NCBI GenBank assembly: GCA_964017155.1
Contig: OZ024861.1
Span: 23,892,713-23,956,712 of the forward strand
DNA: 64,000 nucleotides
Origin: Oasisia sp. SBJ-2009
Taxonomy: Eukaryota > Annelida > Polychaeta > Sabellida > Siboglinidae
Direction: 5' to 3'
Shown: one piece after another, positions 1-12,245 of the stretch
How the letters are laid out: every line of letters begins with the position of its first letter
Numbering within the stretch: position 1 is the stretch's first letter
The notes under the pieces: model-generated
The model's database searches: none
What the model saw: the letters and a program-made list of their open reading frames with translations, nothing else
What the model was told of the DNA's origin: nothing
Position numbers and translations under genes: made by a program

Positions 1-773
1 TAGTATAGTATAGTATAATATAATATATTATATTATATAGTCCACGTAGAAGAACAAAGACATTGACATAATACGATTTTGTGGCTTCAAAAAGGAAGTG
101 AATGGAATATCATATAATTTATTTCATAAATTTATTATTATACTATTATCAATGAAGAAGACGGCATTTGTCAAGCGCAAGACTGAAGCAAGTTATGAAT
201 AGAAACGTTTTTCTACTAGTTTTCAGACACAGATAAATTGAAAAATACAAAACGAAGCGAATCAGTAACTAAACACAGCAGTCGATAACGAGCCGCGGGG
301 CCCGTAGAAGGACCATGTCATTATCCAGGTGTTGTGACGTTTTTTGTTTTATGATTGATGATCTTGGACCGACGTGTATCGTGCGTCACACTTGTAAATG
401 TTTACACTTGTTCATTGTCACAAGAAGATAATTAAGCACATTTGTCGAGTACCGAGAGGTGTGGGACAAGACATGTCACATCTCTTTTTATGGTTTTCGG
501 AATTTCATGTAAATGTAGAGTGGTTTATGCGAAGACTGGAGAGTCGCGCGCGCCGTGTGAATTTCGGACAGACGGTGCATTTGATAACTGAACAAAGGGG
601 ATAGGCAAAGAAACGACGACCGAGCCGGGGAAGGTGGCTGGGGGCAATGCAGGGTCACGGGAGGGTTGGGGAGGGAAAGATCGGGAGGCCGTGGTAATGG
701 CACATGGCATAGGATCGATAAGGAGACTATGAGAGCGCAGGACGACGCAGACAACGGGATTCAATTGGTAGGA
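1..773. other. Non-coding flank, AT-rich start
   Basis: The first 40 bases are an AT-rich simple repeat of TAGTATA and TAATA units. The rest up to the minisatellite is ordinary non-coding sequence. The short reading frames here show no recognisable protein similarity. Confidence 0.6.
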
Positions 774-3339
774 AGGGAGGCCAACGTGGACTGTGACAAG
801 GGAGGCCAACGTGGACTGTGACAAGGGAAGCCAACGTGGACTGTGACAAGGGAGGCCAACGTGGACTGTGACAAGGGAGGCCAACGTGGACTGTGACAAG
901 GGAGGCCAACGTGGACTGTGACAAGGGAGGACAACGTGGACTGTGACAAGGAGGACAACGTGGACTGTGACAAGGGAGGACAACGTGGACTGTGACAAGG
1001 GAGGCCAACGTGGACTGTGACAAGGGAGGCCAACGTGGACTGTGACAAGGGAGGCCAACGTGGACTGTGACAAGGGAGGCCAACGTGGACTGTGACAAGG
1101 GAGGCCAACGTGGACTGTGACAAGGGAGGCCAACGTGGACTGTGACAAGGGAGGCCAACGTGGACTGTGACAAGGGAGGCCAACGTGGACTGTGACAATG
1201 AAAGACAATGTGGACTGTGACAAGGGAAGCCAACGTGGATTGTGAAAAGGGAGGCCAACGTGGACTGTGACAAGGGAGGACAACGTGGACTGTGACAAGG
1301 GAGGCCAACGTGGATTGTGACAAGGGAGGACAACGTGGACTGTGACAGGGGAGGACAACGTGGACTGTGACAAGGGAGGCCAACGTGGACTGTGACAAGG
1401 GAGGCCAACGTGGACTGTGACAAGGGAGGCCAACGTGGACTGTGACAAGGGAGGCCAACGTGGACTGTGACAAGGGAGGCCAACGTGGACTGTGACAATG
1501 AAAGACAATGTGGACTGTGACAAGGGAAGCCAACGTGGATTGTGAAAAGGGAGGCCAACGTGGACTGTGACAAGGGAGGACAACGTGGACTGTGACAAGG
1601 GAGGCCAACGTGGATTGTGACAAGGGAGGACAACGTGGACTGTGACAGGGGAGGACAACGTGGATTGTGACAAGGGAGGCCAACGTGGACTGTGACAAGG
1701 GAGGCCAACGTGGATTGTGACAAGGGAGGCCAACGTGGATTATGACAAGGGAGGTCAACGTGGATTGTGACAAGGGAGGCCAACGTGGATTATGACAAGG
1801 GAGGTCAACGTGGATTGTGACAAGGGAGGCCAACGTGGATTATGACAAGGGAGGCCAACGTGGACTGTGACAAAGAAGGATAACGTGGACTGTGACAAGG
1901 GAGGACAACGTGGACTGTGACAAGGGAGGCCAACGTGGACTGTGACAAGGGAGGCCAACGTGGACTGTGACAAGGGAGGCCAACGTGGACTGTGACAAGG
2001 GAGGACAACGTGGACTGTGACAAGGGAGGACAACGTGGACTGTGACAAGGAGGACAACGTGGACTGTGACAAGGGAGGACTACGTGGCCTGTGACAAGGA
2101 GGACAACGTGGACTGTGACAAGGGAGGACTACGTGGACTGTGACAAGGGAGGACAACGTGGACTGTGACAAGGGAGGACAACGTCTACTGTGACAAAGAA
2201 GGACAACGTGGACTGTGACAAGGGAGGACAACGTGGACTGTGACAAGGAGGACAACGTGGACTGTGACAAAGAAGGACAACATGGACTGTGACAAGGGAG
2301 GACAACGTGGACTGTGACAAGGGAGGCCAACGTGGACTGTGACAAGGGAGGACAACGTGGTCTGTGACAAGGGAGGCCAACGTGGACTGTGACAAAGAAG
2401 GACAACGTGGACTGTGACAAGGGAGGACTACGTGGACTGTGACAAGGGAGGCCAACGTGGACTGTGACAAGGAGGACAACGTGGACTGTGACAAGGGAGG
2501 ACAACGTGGACTGTGACAAGGGAGGCCAACGTGGACTGTGACAAGGGAGGACAACGTGGACTGTGACAAGGGAGGCCAACATGGACTGTGACAAGGAGGA
2601 CAACGTGGACTGTGACAAGGGAGGACAACGTGGACTGTGACAAGGGAGGACAACTTGGACTGTGACAAGGGAGGCCAACGTGGACTGTGACAAGGGAGGC
2701 CAACGTGGACTGTGACAAGGGAGGCCAACGTGGACTGTGACAAGGGAGGACAACGTGGACTGTGACAAGGGAGGACAACGTGGACTGTGACAAGGGAGGC
2801 CAACGTGGACTGTGACAAGGGAGGACAACGTGGACTGTGACAAGGAGGACAACGTGGACTGTGACAAGGGAGGACAACGTGTACTGTGACAAGGGAGGAC
2901 AACGTGGACTGTGACAAGGAGGACAACGTGGACTGTGACAAGGAGGACAACGTGGACTGTGACAAGGGAGGACAACGTGTACTGTGACAAGGGAGGACAA
3001 CGTGGACTGTGACAAGGAGGACAACGTGGACTGTGACAAGGGAGGACAACGTGGACTGTGACAAGGGAGGACAACGTGGACTGTGACAAGGGAGGCCAAC
3101 GTGGACTGTGACAAGGGAGGCCAACGTGGACTGTGACAAGGGAGGACAACGTGTACTGTGACAAGGGAGGACAACGTGTACTGTGACAAGGGAGGACAAC
3201 GTGGACTGTGACAAGGAGGACAACGTGGACTGTGACAAGGGAGGACAACGTGTACTGTGACAAGGGATGACAACGTGGACTGTGACAAGGAGGACAACGT
3301 GGACTGTGACAAGTGAGGACAACGTGGACTGTGACAAGA
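774..3339. repeat. 25-bp minisatellite, about 103 copies
   Basis: Tandem array of a 25-bp unit containing CCAACGTGGACTGTGACAAG. Units vary mainly at one site (GAGGCCAAC or GAGGACAAC), and some are 24 bp with one G missing. Variants such as GGATTGTGA and an AATGAAAGACAATG unit recur in a fixed order. A 300-bp, 12-unit block is duplicated around 1080-1680. The unit has no stop codon on the minus strand, so all three minus frames stay open for hundreds of codons. Those frames are a repeat artefact, not genes. Confidence 0.97.
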
Positions 3340-3477
3340 GGAGGTGTGGAAAGGGTGGAAGAATGGTGGGGAAATGGGGTTGTGGAATGAAAACTGCGGG
3401 AAGAAAGAAAACAGCGAGTGGGTTGGGAATGCTGAACCTGACCCACGCCCCCGAACAACATGCAGTAGAGAAAAGAA

Positions 3478-3790
3478 AAATTCAGTAGTATCGTACGGAA
3501 ATTGTTTCGAAGTGTGTTCCAGGCCTTTGCTGCGGATACGGTGAACGATCGCGCTCCCCACGAACTTTTACATTTGTGTTCTGTTTATAGCAGCTCGTTT
3601 GCAGAGCGCAAATTTCCACGGAGTGGTTCGTTCGTTTTAACAAGGCTACACAAGTAATTAGGCGAGACGCCGTGGATTGTCTTGAATCCAAACATGGAGA
3701 TTTTGAAGATGGTTCTCTGTTCGATTGGTAGCCAGTGTAGTTGTTTGAGGATAGGTGTGATGTGAGTGAATTTCATATTAGTGTTATTGG
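3478..3790 (-). pseudogene. LINE reverse-transcriptase C-terminal remnant
   Basis: On the minus strand, about 3776-3585 encodes HITPILKQLHWLPIEQR followed by FKTIHGVSPNYLCSLV. This is the conserved region after the RT domain in CR1/L2/Jockey-type LINE ORF2 proteins. Further 3' on the same strand, in another frame, AAKAWNTLR matches the usual family C-terminal motif (AxKLWNSLP-like). The frame change shows at least one indel, so the copy is dead. It is truncated on the 5' side, and the LINE-like sequence stops about 140 bp before the 25-bp minisatellite. Clade assignment is tentative. Confidence 0.8.
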
Positions 3791-3846
3791 AAGTGTGACG
3801 AGTGTCTTCATTTGGTTGAAATCATTGTTCTTCTCTAGTGATGCCC

Positions 3847-4119
3847 CTACACCCCCACTGCTGCAAAAAGCCTCCTAAGCACCACTACGTAGTGCTCAGA
3901 CTGTCCGTTTTCATCCTCAAACCAGAATGGACCGGTGAAGCCGTGTTTCGAAATGGCCACCCACGCTGTGCATTGTGTTGAATGTAATGGCCGCTGTAAA
4001 ACGTTCTCTGGCGGAGTTGTGCCCCAGAATATGTTATTCTTGTTGTTTACGTGGCCTGAGAGAAGAGAAAGCGCTTCATCCGAGAACCACACATCGTTCG
4101 GGGGGGGGGGGGGGGGCAT
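3847..4119 (-). pseudogene. Tc1/mariner-like transposase fragment
   Basis: A minus-strand frame of about 90 codons encodes NDVWFSDEALSLLSGHVNNK, then NNIFWGT, then VLQRPLHSTQ, CTAWVAIS and GPFWFEDENGQ. This matches the DDE domain of IS630/Tc1/mariner-type transposases of the class annotated with DDE_3 and DUF4817 domains. The Asp of FSDEA would be the first catalytic acid of the fragment. The N-terminal DNA-binding part is missing: just upstream on the minus strand lies a pure C tract (4099-4116 on the plus strand as G), read as a false proline run. It is a truncated, inactive copy next to a LINE remnant on the same strand. Confidence 0.8.
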
Positions 4120-5053
4120 TTAGAACACATTTTAGAGAGAACATAAAAGTTGGACCATTTGACTTACAAACTGGCCACTTTGCGGAATGATCACGCACAA
4201 ACTGGAGTTTGTGTGCACCAAATATGAAGTAATTCGCTGAACACGTGTAGAAGTTATTAGCATTTTTGTGGGTAGCATTTTGTTATCACCCTGTACTTCC
4301 CAACATGTACGATTAATTGTACTACTCCACCAACAAATACGATTACTTGCACTACTCTCTAAAATACGATTAGAATACCTCACTATGTATTGTATTATGT
4401 GTTCACATGACTATACTTTATAGCAGTGTATTCATTTACACATGGGCTGAAACAACGTCGACTAAACGAAATCGAGAATCCGATTTTTTTAGAATCCCCC
4501 TACTATTTTAGTCGAGTAGTCCTGCCATCGCGGCTCACAAGTAGATTAATAGAGTGCTATCAATTGGCCGAAATTTACTGCCACCTTGTGTGGCAATTTG
4601 ACACGGATGAGTGGACATTATTTCGGACGAAATGATGTCAAGAAAAGCCATAAATCCCCAGCAAACATCGCGGGGGCTATGAGATGACGTCAGTTGCACG
4701 GGAGGGGGCAGTATCCCCTGGAAATCTCCACGGGTGTCTATGTGTCCCAATCGTTCCCACGACCCCGCATTCTCCCGGTGTCGTTTTGATGTCGATGTGT
4801 CCACATTTATGTGCAACTAATGGTGAAACCTTTACCTGTGTTGACGCCGTACCCCCGGACGCTCATGTCGACTGAGGTGAACATTCGATTACATTTTCAG
4901 GCGTCGAAACTGCAGAATGGACATAATGAAATGTAATAATAACTTAAACTTATAATAACTTATAATAACAACAATTCAATACAGTACTGAATTGTTGAAA
5001 AATTTCAAAGAAAGAAGTTTGTCTGTATATCTGTCTTTATGTCTTTTTATATT

Positions 5054-5054
<1 letters not shown>
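4120..5054. other. Non-coding, AT-rich
   Basis: Apart from the G homopolymer at the left edge I see no gene, RNA or repeat here. Short frames at 4426-4635 and 4684-4875 have no recognisable similarity. Confidence 0.5.

Positions 5055-5151
<97 letters not shown>
5055..5151. repeat. (CTGT)n microsatellite
   Basis: About 24 uninterrupted CTGT tetranucleotides. Confidence 0.98.
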
Positions 5152-5364
5152 ATTTAAAAATTCCCCAATAAGCTTGTTGTGTTCTTTCTTCTCGTGATTC
5201 TCTTCAAAATATGTGTTTGAGGACTTTTATTTTTTTTTCAAAATATATGTTCGAGAAATGTAGTTAGCTTATATAAAAATACATCAAATTAATGTCTCAA
5301 TTAATTGTTATATAACCTCCGGTCACATGCGTAAGCAGGCACCCTCGCACGTGCGCCTTTGGAC

Positions 5365-5438
5365 ATACACACACGCACGCACGCACGCCCACGCACGCAC
5401 AAACACACACAAAGAGACAGAGACAGAGACAGAGACAC
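5365..5438. repeat. ACGC/CA and GAGACA microsatellite
   Basis: ACGC- and CA-rich stretch passing into AGAGAC repeats. Confidence 0.85.
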
Positions 5439-5526
5439 GGTCATATCGTGCAAGGTCAATGCTCCATTTCGAACATTCATTATGGCTACAGTTACCAATG
5501 TGTGGCTAATGTAGGGAATTAGAAAG

Positions 5527-5985
5527 AAAAAACCAGAGCTAAATGTCGGAAGCATTATTTACCCGTAAAACCGGATGTTGACCTGTTTGTTGTTGTGAGT
5601 TGTATTGTATAAATAATAAAAAGTTCCATTTATCATCAGTTATATATAATTATGTTATTTACAGTCAATATTTTGAAAGAAACGTTTGATTTAAAGAAGG
5701 GTTTGTGTGGATTCATTTAGCCGTGGTCATCCCCCGGGTGACAGACAGAACTGTCTGGGCCGCGTACAAAGAAAACGAACGGAGTATAACGTCTGAAACA
5801 TTATTTACCAGATAAACGGATGCTGATCTTTTTTTGGCTATTTATCATCACTTATGTATAATTATGTAATTTACTGCCAATTTTTTTTATAGAAACGTTG
5901 CATTTTAAGTAGGGTTTATTTTGAGTCATTTTCCCGTGTTCAATCTCGGGGTGTCAGACACAATTGTCTCGGCCACGTAAGTGGT
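5527..5985. repeat. Ancient tandem duplication, about 230 bp
   Basis: Two diverged copies lie head to tail (about 5527-5766 and 5767-5985). Shared landmarks in order are GCATTATTTACC or ACATTATTTACC, ACCGGATGTTGA or AACGGATGCTGA, TTTATCATCA, AATTATGT, AGAAACGTT and GTGACAGACAGAACTGTCT or GTGTCAGACACAATTGTCT. No protein-coding content is evident. Confidence 0.75.
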
Positions 5986-6441
5986 TTTAAATATAGTACC
6001 ATAACAAATATAATTATTGAACGACAAATATAAATGTTGGGCTCAACGGAAAGAAATAGCATCTTTTTCAGTGCGTTATATTTAATACGCTCATAACATA
6101 CGCCACGCATGTAGCAGGGTAGTGACTCCTACTGCGAACAAACATTATGTACACAATACTTGGGTGATTTTTTTCATCCACACTCGCGTCAGACCCGAGC
6201 TGCGTGGGTCCGTTTCAGGTTCAATCACCGACGCGACTAAAGCATAATTGCTGTTGTTATTAAAGCTAGACAAACAAAACAGTTTTGTTGTCCTGCGCCA
6301 AGTGTTCGTAAAGTAATTTTGCATTGGTTTACCCCCGCCTCCCTTCACTCACAAATTGCATCATTTGGGGCTGGTTAATATCAAGTAGCTATTTTAACAG
6401 TTTAAATTCAGTGCTGCAGCCAAACCGTGGTGACTGAACTA
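5986..6441. other. Non-coding sequence
   Basis: I see nothing recognisable between the duplicated block and the ACGC array. Confidence 0.5.
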
Positions 6442-6445
6442 CACA

Positions 6446-6485
<40 letters not shown>

Positions 6486-6572
6486 CACGCACGCTCACTC
6501 ACGCACACACACGCACGCTCATACACACACGCACGCACGCACGCACACACGCACGCACGCACGCACGCATGC
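6442..6572. repeat. (ACGC)n/(ACAC)n microsatellite
   Basis: ACGC tetranucleotides interrupted by ACACACGC and ACGCTC variants. Confidence 0.95.
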
Positions 6573-7380
6573 ATCGCAATATTACATATACTCGTTCCTG
6601 GCAGACAAACAGAGGCGCCATTCACACTTTCTAAATTGAGCTATTATAATCCGGTAAACAGTTGCGATTTCACCCAGAAAATTAAAACATTCAGCAAGAT
6701 TGATGGGTGGCGCGCGTTGACGTCTCTAGAATTAGTCGACTCCAGTTGCGAGCCGTAATAACAACACGTCGTATAGCTGTCCTTGCGCCGTGTTGACGAG
6801 TTAACAGCCGCGACATTCGCCCTTGTTTATTTACCTGCGGCGACCGCGGTGCCGATTTAGCATACGCACACACGGCTCAGACATGATCAAATGTTATCCG
6901 GTTGTCGTCCATCATACACGACGCATGACATCGACACCATCACGGCGTTAATCCGGCTGATAACCTTGTTTACGAGTACAAAAAAGATCGCGAGTTAGGA
7001 AGACGTCATATACGAAAGAAAGTGAGAGTGGAAGTTTACGTGTTTGTGGTTTCCGTAATGTTGTGTTGTTCATAACAATCATTGTAATTACTGAAGGTCT
7101 TTTTTAGTTTCTGGAGTAGCAACGAGCAAACAAAAGCTCGACCTAACATGGTAGTCCTCCAAATGTGCCAAAATTCACAAATTTCTTTGTTTATTTAACC
7201 CAGCCTATTTGTTTGGGATGATAATATTGCAGGCAACGTATTGTTTTGAACGGTGTGGTTATCAAGCAGACGGTGGATTCTGAATTAAAATCGGGTGGCT
7301 AGCTAGACACAAAGTGCCAGAATGTACGTACGTACGTGCGTACATTCGTCGCACATATAGGGACAACAGGCGCACGCACT
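6573..7380. other. Non-coding sequence
   Basis: No supported gene. A short ACGTACGTACGTGCGTAC stretch lies near 7324. Confidence 0.5.
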
Positions 7381-7547
7381 GTCACACACAGTATACGCGC
7401 GCATCAAACACGCACGCACACGCACTCGTCAAATAACGAGATACTGTTACAAACGCACGCATGTGCATCCACACACATAGACACACGCACATACACATAC
7501 ACATAATCACATACACAAACACCCACACCCGCACCCACACCCACCCA

Positions 7548-7606
<59 letters not shown>

Positions 7607-7659
7607 AAACACCCACACCCACACCCACACCCACACCCACACCCACACCCACACCCACA

Positions 7660-7712
<53 letters not shown>

Positions 7713-7950
7713 TCACCAAGACACACATACATGCATATGCACCTATACACCCTCACACACACACGCACGCACGCGTGTGCGCGTGTATGTGTATGGTTAT
7801 ATATGTGTATATATATATATATGTGTGTGTGTGTGTGCGTGTGCGTGTGCGTGTGCGTGTGCGTGTGCGTGTGCGTGTGCGTGTGCGTGTGCGTGTGCGT
7901 GTGCGTGTGCGTGTGCGTGTGCGTGTGCGTGTGCGTGTGCGTGTGTGTGT
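7381..7950. repeat. Compound CA / CCCACA / TG / GTGTGC array
   Basis: CA-rich sequence, a (CA)n run, nine or so CCCACA hexamers, another (CA)n run, a short TATATG tract, then about 19 GTGTGC hexamers. The strand bias flips from CA to TG near 7790, so the two halves could pair into a long imperfect hairpin. Long frames on both strands here are low-complexity artefacts. Confidence 0.95.
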
Positions 7951-8761
7951 GCACTGAAAACATTCAGTTTCGCGTGAATGTCTACCCGTAGTGATGTGTG
8001 ATATCAACCACGTACTCTTGAGTAAGATCGATCGACCTTCCTGCTTTTTAATATGTCACGGTTCACTGCGTTGACGTAATTTACGAAGTCGTCAAAGCAA
8101 GAAGCACGTGCGGTTGAACAGTGTAGTCCACAGACGCGAGTGTTGCGCAGACGTAAGTAAATCACGCGTATGACGTGAGTGGCGGACGTGATAAAATGAC
8201 TGGGGTTGTGTTCTGTATTAGCGATGGGATTTGCAAGTGTCTGCAACGACATCCCGTCGTGGACGCGCCATTACCTTGAATTACCTCCGTACGTCAATGC
8301 ATCGAAAGTGCGATCGACAGCCGGGCTATTAAATGGGATGGTCCCGGCGTCTTTGTGCGCCAGTCTACGTACGAGGCAGCACGGATTTGATGAATGTTCG
8401 TCTGCGCGAAGCATTCAATGACTCGTTCAGTTCACGTGTTCTGTGTGGAACTACACGCGTCTGTCGTAAACCGACACGATCTCGTTTGATGTTACCTGGA
8501 AGAGGAGTCACCCTCGTCGTGGGACCTTCGTCAGTGTGTCGCCAGTCGGCCACCTGTTGCTGGACCCGCCCCGCTGTCGTGCGTCATATATCAGCGTCTG
8601 TCGGCGCGCGCTGGGGCTCTGACGTACAGCACGCGCCACCAGCAAAGTCACATGTGTGCCCGCTGTCCCTCGCGACTGCTGGGTCCCGGGCCTTGCGTCA
8701 AGATTTTACGACAACTACCGAATGCCTAAGCTTGCTCCCAGCGTTCCGTAGTCCCGTTATC
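7951..8761. other. Non-coding, moderately GC-rich
   Basis: No recognisable gene. A plus-strand frame at 8333-8788 gives no known protein pattern. Confidence 0.45.
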
Positions 8762-9222
8762 GCGCTTACATTTTTCCGGTCGTTATAAATGTTCCGATTG
8801 ACGTTTCTGCGTATGCGCGATAAATGTAAAATCATCAATGTCCAGCGAAACAACAAAGTATTTTTTGTATAAATGTCACGACTTATTCGTTAACCCTCCT
8901 GTGATGATTACTGTGATGAGTTGCTTAAAATATCGTTCAGTACAATAAATATTACGTTTGTTTAAATCATTGTCACAATTTATGACGCACTACAGTCATG
9001 TGATTTATGCTTGCTATCAAAACATGCCTCAAAACTTGTTTGCCTCGAGGTTAATTTGCGACAAGTAAATTTGCTGAGATGTTATGTACATCCTAACGAA
9101 AAGCTCGTAGTATTTATACCATACATGCTTTGTCATTTCGCTGCACTTTGATGATTTTACATTTATCGCGCATGCGCAGAAACGTCAATCGGAACGTTTA
9201 TAACGCCGGAAAATGTAAGCGC
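8762..9222. mobile_element. MITE with long terminal inverted repeats, copy 1
   Basis: A 461-bp non-coding element whose ends are inverted repeats of about 70 bp, starting GCGCTTACATTT and ending AAATGTAAGCGC. The TIR contains CGCATGCGCAGAAACGTCAA at the right end, with its inverse at the left. The interior is AT-rich without an open frame. A second diverged copy lies at about 56590-57083, which confirms a dispersed family. I see no convincing target-site duplication, so the superfamily is unassigned. Confidence 0.85.
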
Positions 9223-9423
9223 TACACTGTATTGGCACCGGCTGGACACATCTATGTTTCCAGTTCGACCTACAAATGTAGCGAGTTACTGCAATGAAGA
9301 ATGCAACAAGTCACCGGGTTTTACTGTAGTCATTTACAGTACATCTTGTTTCACGAAGTCGTCGTAGTCCCGGTCAGCCTCTTCTTTCCTCATGTCCTAC
9401 CTTCCTCTTTTGTTCCAACGCTT

Positions 9424-10205
9424 TCTCTGTGTCTCTGTGTCTCTGTGTCTCTGTGTGTCTGTGTGTCTGTGTGTCTGTGTCTCTGTGTCTCTGTGTCTCT
9501 GTGTCTCTGTGTCTCTGTGTCTCTGTGTCTCTGTGTCTCTGTGTCTCTGTGTCTCTGTGTCTCTGTGTGTCTGTGTGTCTGTGTCTCTGTGTCTCTGTGT
9601 CTGTGTCTCTGTGTCTCTGTGTGTCTGTGTGTCTGTGTCTCTGTGTCTCTGTGTCTCTGTGTGTCTGTGTGTCTGTGTGTCTGTGTGTCTGTGTGTCTGT
9701 GTCTCTGTGTCTCTGTGTCTGTGTCTCTGTGTCTCTGTGTGTCTGTGTGTCTGTGTCTCTGTGTCTCTGTGTCTCTGTGTCTCTGTGTGTCTGTGTGTCT
9801 GTGTCTCTGTGTCTCTGTGTCTCTGTGTCTCTGTGTCTCTGTGTCTCTGTGTCTCTGTGTCTCTGTGTGTCTGTGTGTCTGTGTCTCTGTGTCTCTGTGT
9901 CTCTGTGTCTCTGTGTCTCTGTGTGTCTGTGTGTCTGTGTGTCTGTGTGTCTGTGTCTCTGTGTCTCTGTGTGTCTGTGTCTCTGTGTCTCTGTGTCTCT
10001 GTGTCTCTGTGTCTCTGTGTCTGTGTCTGTGTCTGTGTCTGTGTCTCTGTCTCTGTCTCTGTCTCTGTCTCTCTGTCTCTCTGTCTCTCTGTCTATCTCT
10101 ATCTCTATTTCTATCTCGCTCTCCCTGTCCCTCTTCGTCTCCCTCCCCCTCCCCTTCTCTCTCTCTCTCTCTGTATCCCTCCCTCCCCTCTCTCCCTCTC
10201 CTTAT
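9424..10205. repeat. CT/GT-rich array (TCTGTG-type units)
   Basis: About 780 bp of interleaved TCTGTG and TCTCTGTG units, becoming (TCTGTC)n, TCTATC and CCCT-rich toward 10100-10205. All strong frames on both strands come from the repeat. Confidence 0.95.
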
Positions 10206-10449
10206 CTCCACCCCCATACGGGCACGAAACCTAGCAAAAAGAACAGAGTTGGAACCATGTCAAGGAGACGGATGAAACCGAAGGGCACGGCTGAGATGAG
10301 GGAGTGTGTAGGGAGGGGGGGGGGGGGTTCATTAGAACATCGGGGAGGATGCAACATGAGGATAGGGTACTTTTGATAGAAAACGTTGGAGAAAACACAG
10401 CGAGTGGCTCAATAACGTTTGGACACAACAGGGAACGGAAGAGAACGTA

Positions 10450-11345
10450 CAACATGACACAGGTCCTATACACAGTGACACAACATGACACAGGTCCTAC
10501 ACAGTGACACAACATGACACAAGTCCTACACAGTGACACAACATGACACAGGTCCTACACAGTGACACAACATGACACAAGTCCTACACAGTGACATAAC
10601 ATGACACAGGTTCTACACAGTGACACAACATGACACAGGTCCTACACAGTGACACAACATGACACAGGTCCTACACAGTGACACAACATGACACAGGTCC
10701 TACACAGTGACACAACATGACACAGGTCCTACATAGTGACACAACATGACACAGGTTCTACACAGTGACACAACATGACACAGGTCCTACACAGTGACAC
10801 AACATGACACAAGTCCTATACAGTGACACAACATGACGCAAGTCCTACACAGTGACACAACATGACGCAGGTCCTACACAGTGACACAACATGTCGCAGG
10901 TCCTACACAGTGACACAGCATGACGCAGGTCCTACACAGTGACACAACATGACGCAAGTCCTACGCAGTGACACAACATGACGCAGGTCCTACACAGTGA
11001 CACAACATGACACAGGTCATACACAGTGACACAACACCATGCAGGTCCATCACAGTGACACAACATGACACAGGTCCTACACAGTGACACAACATGACAC
11101 AGGTCCTACACAGTGACACAACATGACACAGGTCCTACACAGTGACACAACATGACACAGGTCCTACACAGTGACACAACATGTCACATGTCCTACACAG
11201 TGACACAACATGACACAGGTCCTACACAGTGACACAACACGGCACAGGTCCTACACAGTGATACAACATGACACAGGTCCTACATAGTGACACAACATGA
11301 CACAGGTCCTACATAGTGACACAACATGACACAGGTCCTACACAG
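10450..11345. repeat. 29-bp minisatellite, about 31 copies
   Basis: The unit contains GTGACACAACATGACACAG followed by GTCCTACACA. Units differ by few substitutions (GACACAG or GACGCAG; GGTCC or AGTCC). The GACGCA variants cluster between about 10830 and 10990, which suggests local unit homogenisation. Confidence 0.97.
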
Positions 11346-12115
11346 CACATGTTGGGGATGCCAAGTTGCACCACGCGACATCAATGGACTAACCGGCGAT
11401 AAATTTATTCGAATCTGATTTCTGGAACGAATCATTGCTTTTTGTAAAATAAACGCAATGCACTCAGAACTCTTCCCTTTGGCAAATCAGTTGCAACGTG
11501 TCTTTCTAAATTCCAACCCCTGAGAGCTCTTGACATCATTTCCGGCTGGTATATGTAGGTTTTGTTTACATTCAACATAGACATACGTATGTAATAGTAT
11601 ATTCCATTATTGTGCAGCACTGCTTAGCATTGTTCGAAACGAGAGTACATCTTTCACAAGTAATCAACAAGAATGTAGACTATATTAATAAATTATTCAC
11701 GCCAGTTAATCAGGTTCAGATTAATTATACTATTAAGATGAGATGTGTTTTGAAGGATCCCTTTGGTAGCCAGGGAAACAATGACGTGTTGTTGATCCGT
11801 TCCACTGCGTCCAATGTGTATGTTTTCGGGTCGATATCACCGGACTATCGTCTCGACCCCGATCGCTGTAAACATAGTCTTTCAGGCCAGACATCAACAC
11901 AAATATTATACTGAAGCTGCTGGAAGTTCAAACGAAACTACAGGGTCCCTTGGATTGCTTCGACCGTGGGTGGTTTCGATGCGCTGGGTTGTGTCCAAAC
12001 GTGTTTTAGGTACATATGTTTGTTTTGGCATTTATCCATAGTGACGAGGTGCTCAGCATTCGTACGGCAGTGATTGAGCAGTGCATTGCTGTAAATACCA
12101 TGGCCTCATTTGAAG

Positions 12116-12118
<3 letters not shown>
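11346..12118. other. Non-coding sequence
   Basis: No recognisable gene. The 100-codon plus-strand frame at 11612-11914 does not resemble a known protein. Confidence 0.45.

Positions 12119-12182
<64 letters not shown>
12119..12182. repeat. (GT)n microsatellite
   Basis: About 32 uninterrupted GT dinucleotides, followed by a GC-rich purine/pyrimidine-alternating stretch to 12240. Confidence 0.98.
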
Positions 12183-12184
<2 letters not shown>

Positions 12185-12245
12185 CCGCCCGCGCTTGCGT
12201 GTGTATGTGGCGCGTACGTGCGTGCGTGCATGCATGCGAACAAAA

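Noticed and set aside
525..3561. Several minus-strand frames of 340-568 codons in the 25-bp minisatellite
   Set aside because: All three minus frames are open because the unit lacks stop codons in that direction, and the 25-bp period cycles the frames. The product is only repeated HSPRWPPLSQSTL-type peptide with no family match.
11612..11914. 100-codon plus-strand frame
   Set aside because: No domain pattern, and sits in plain AT-rich DNA after a minisatellite.
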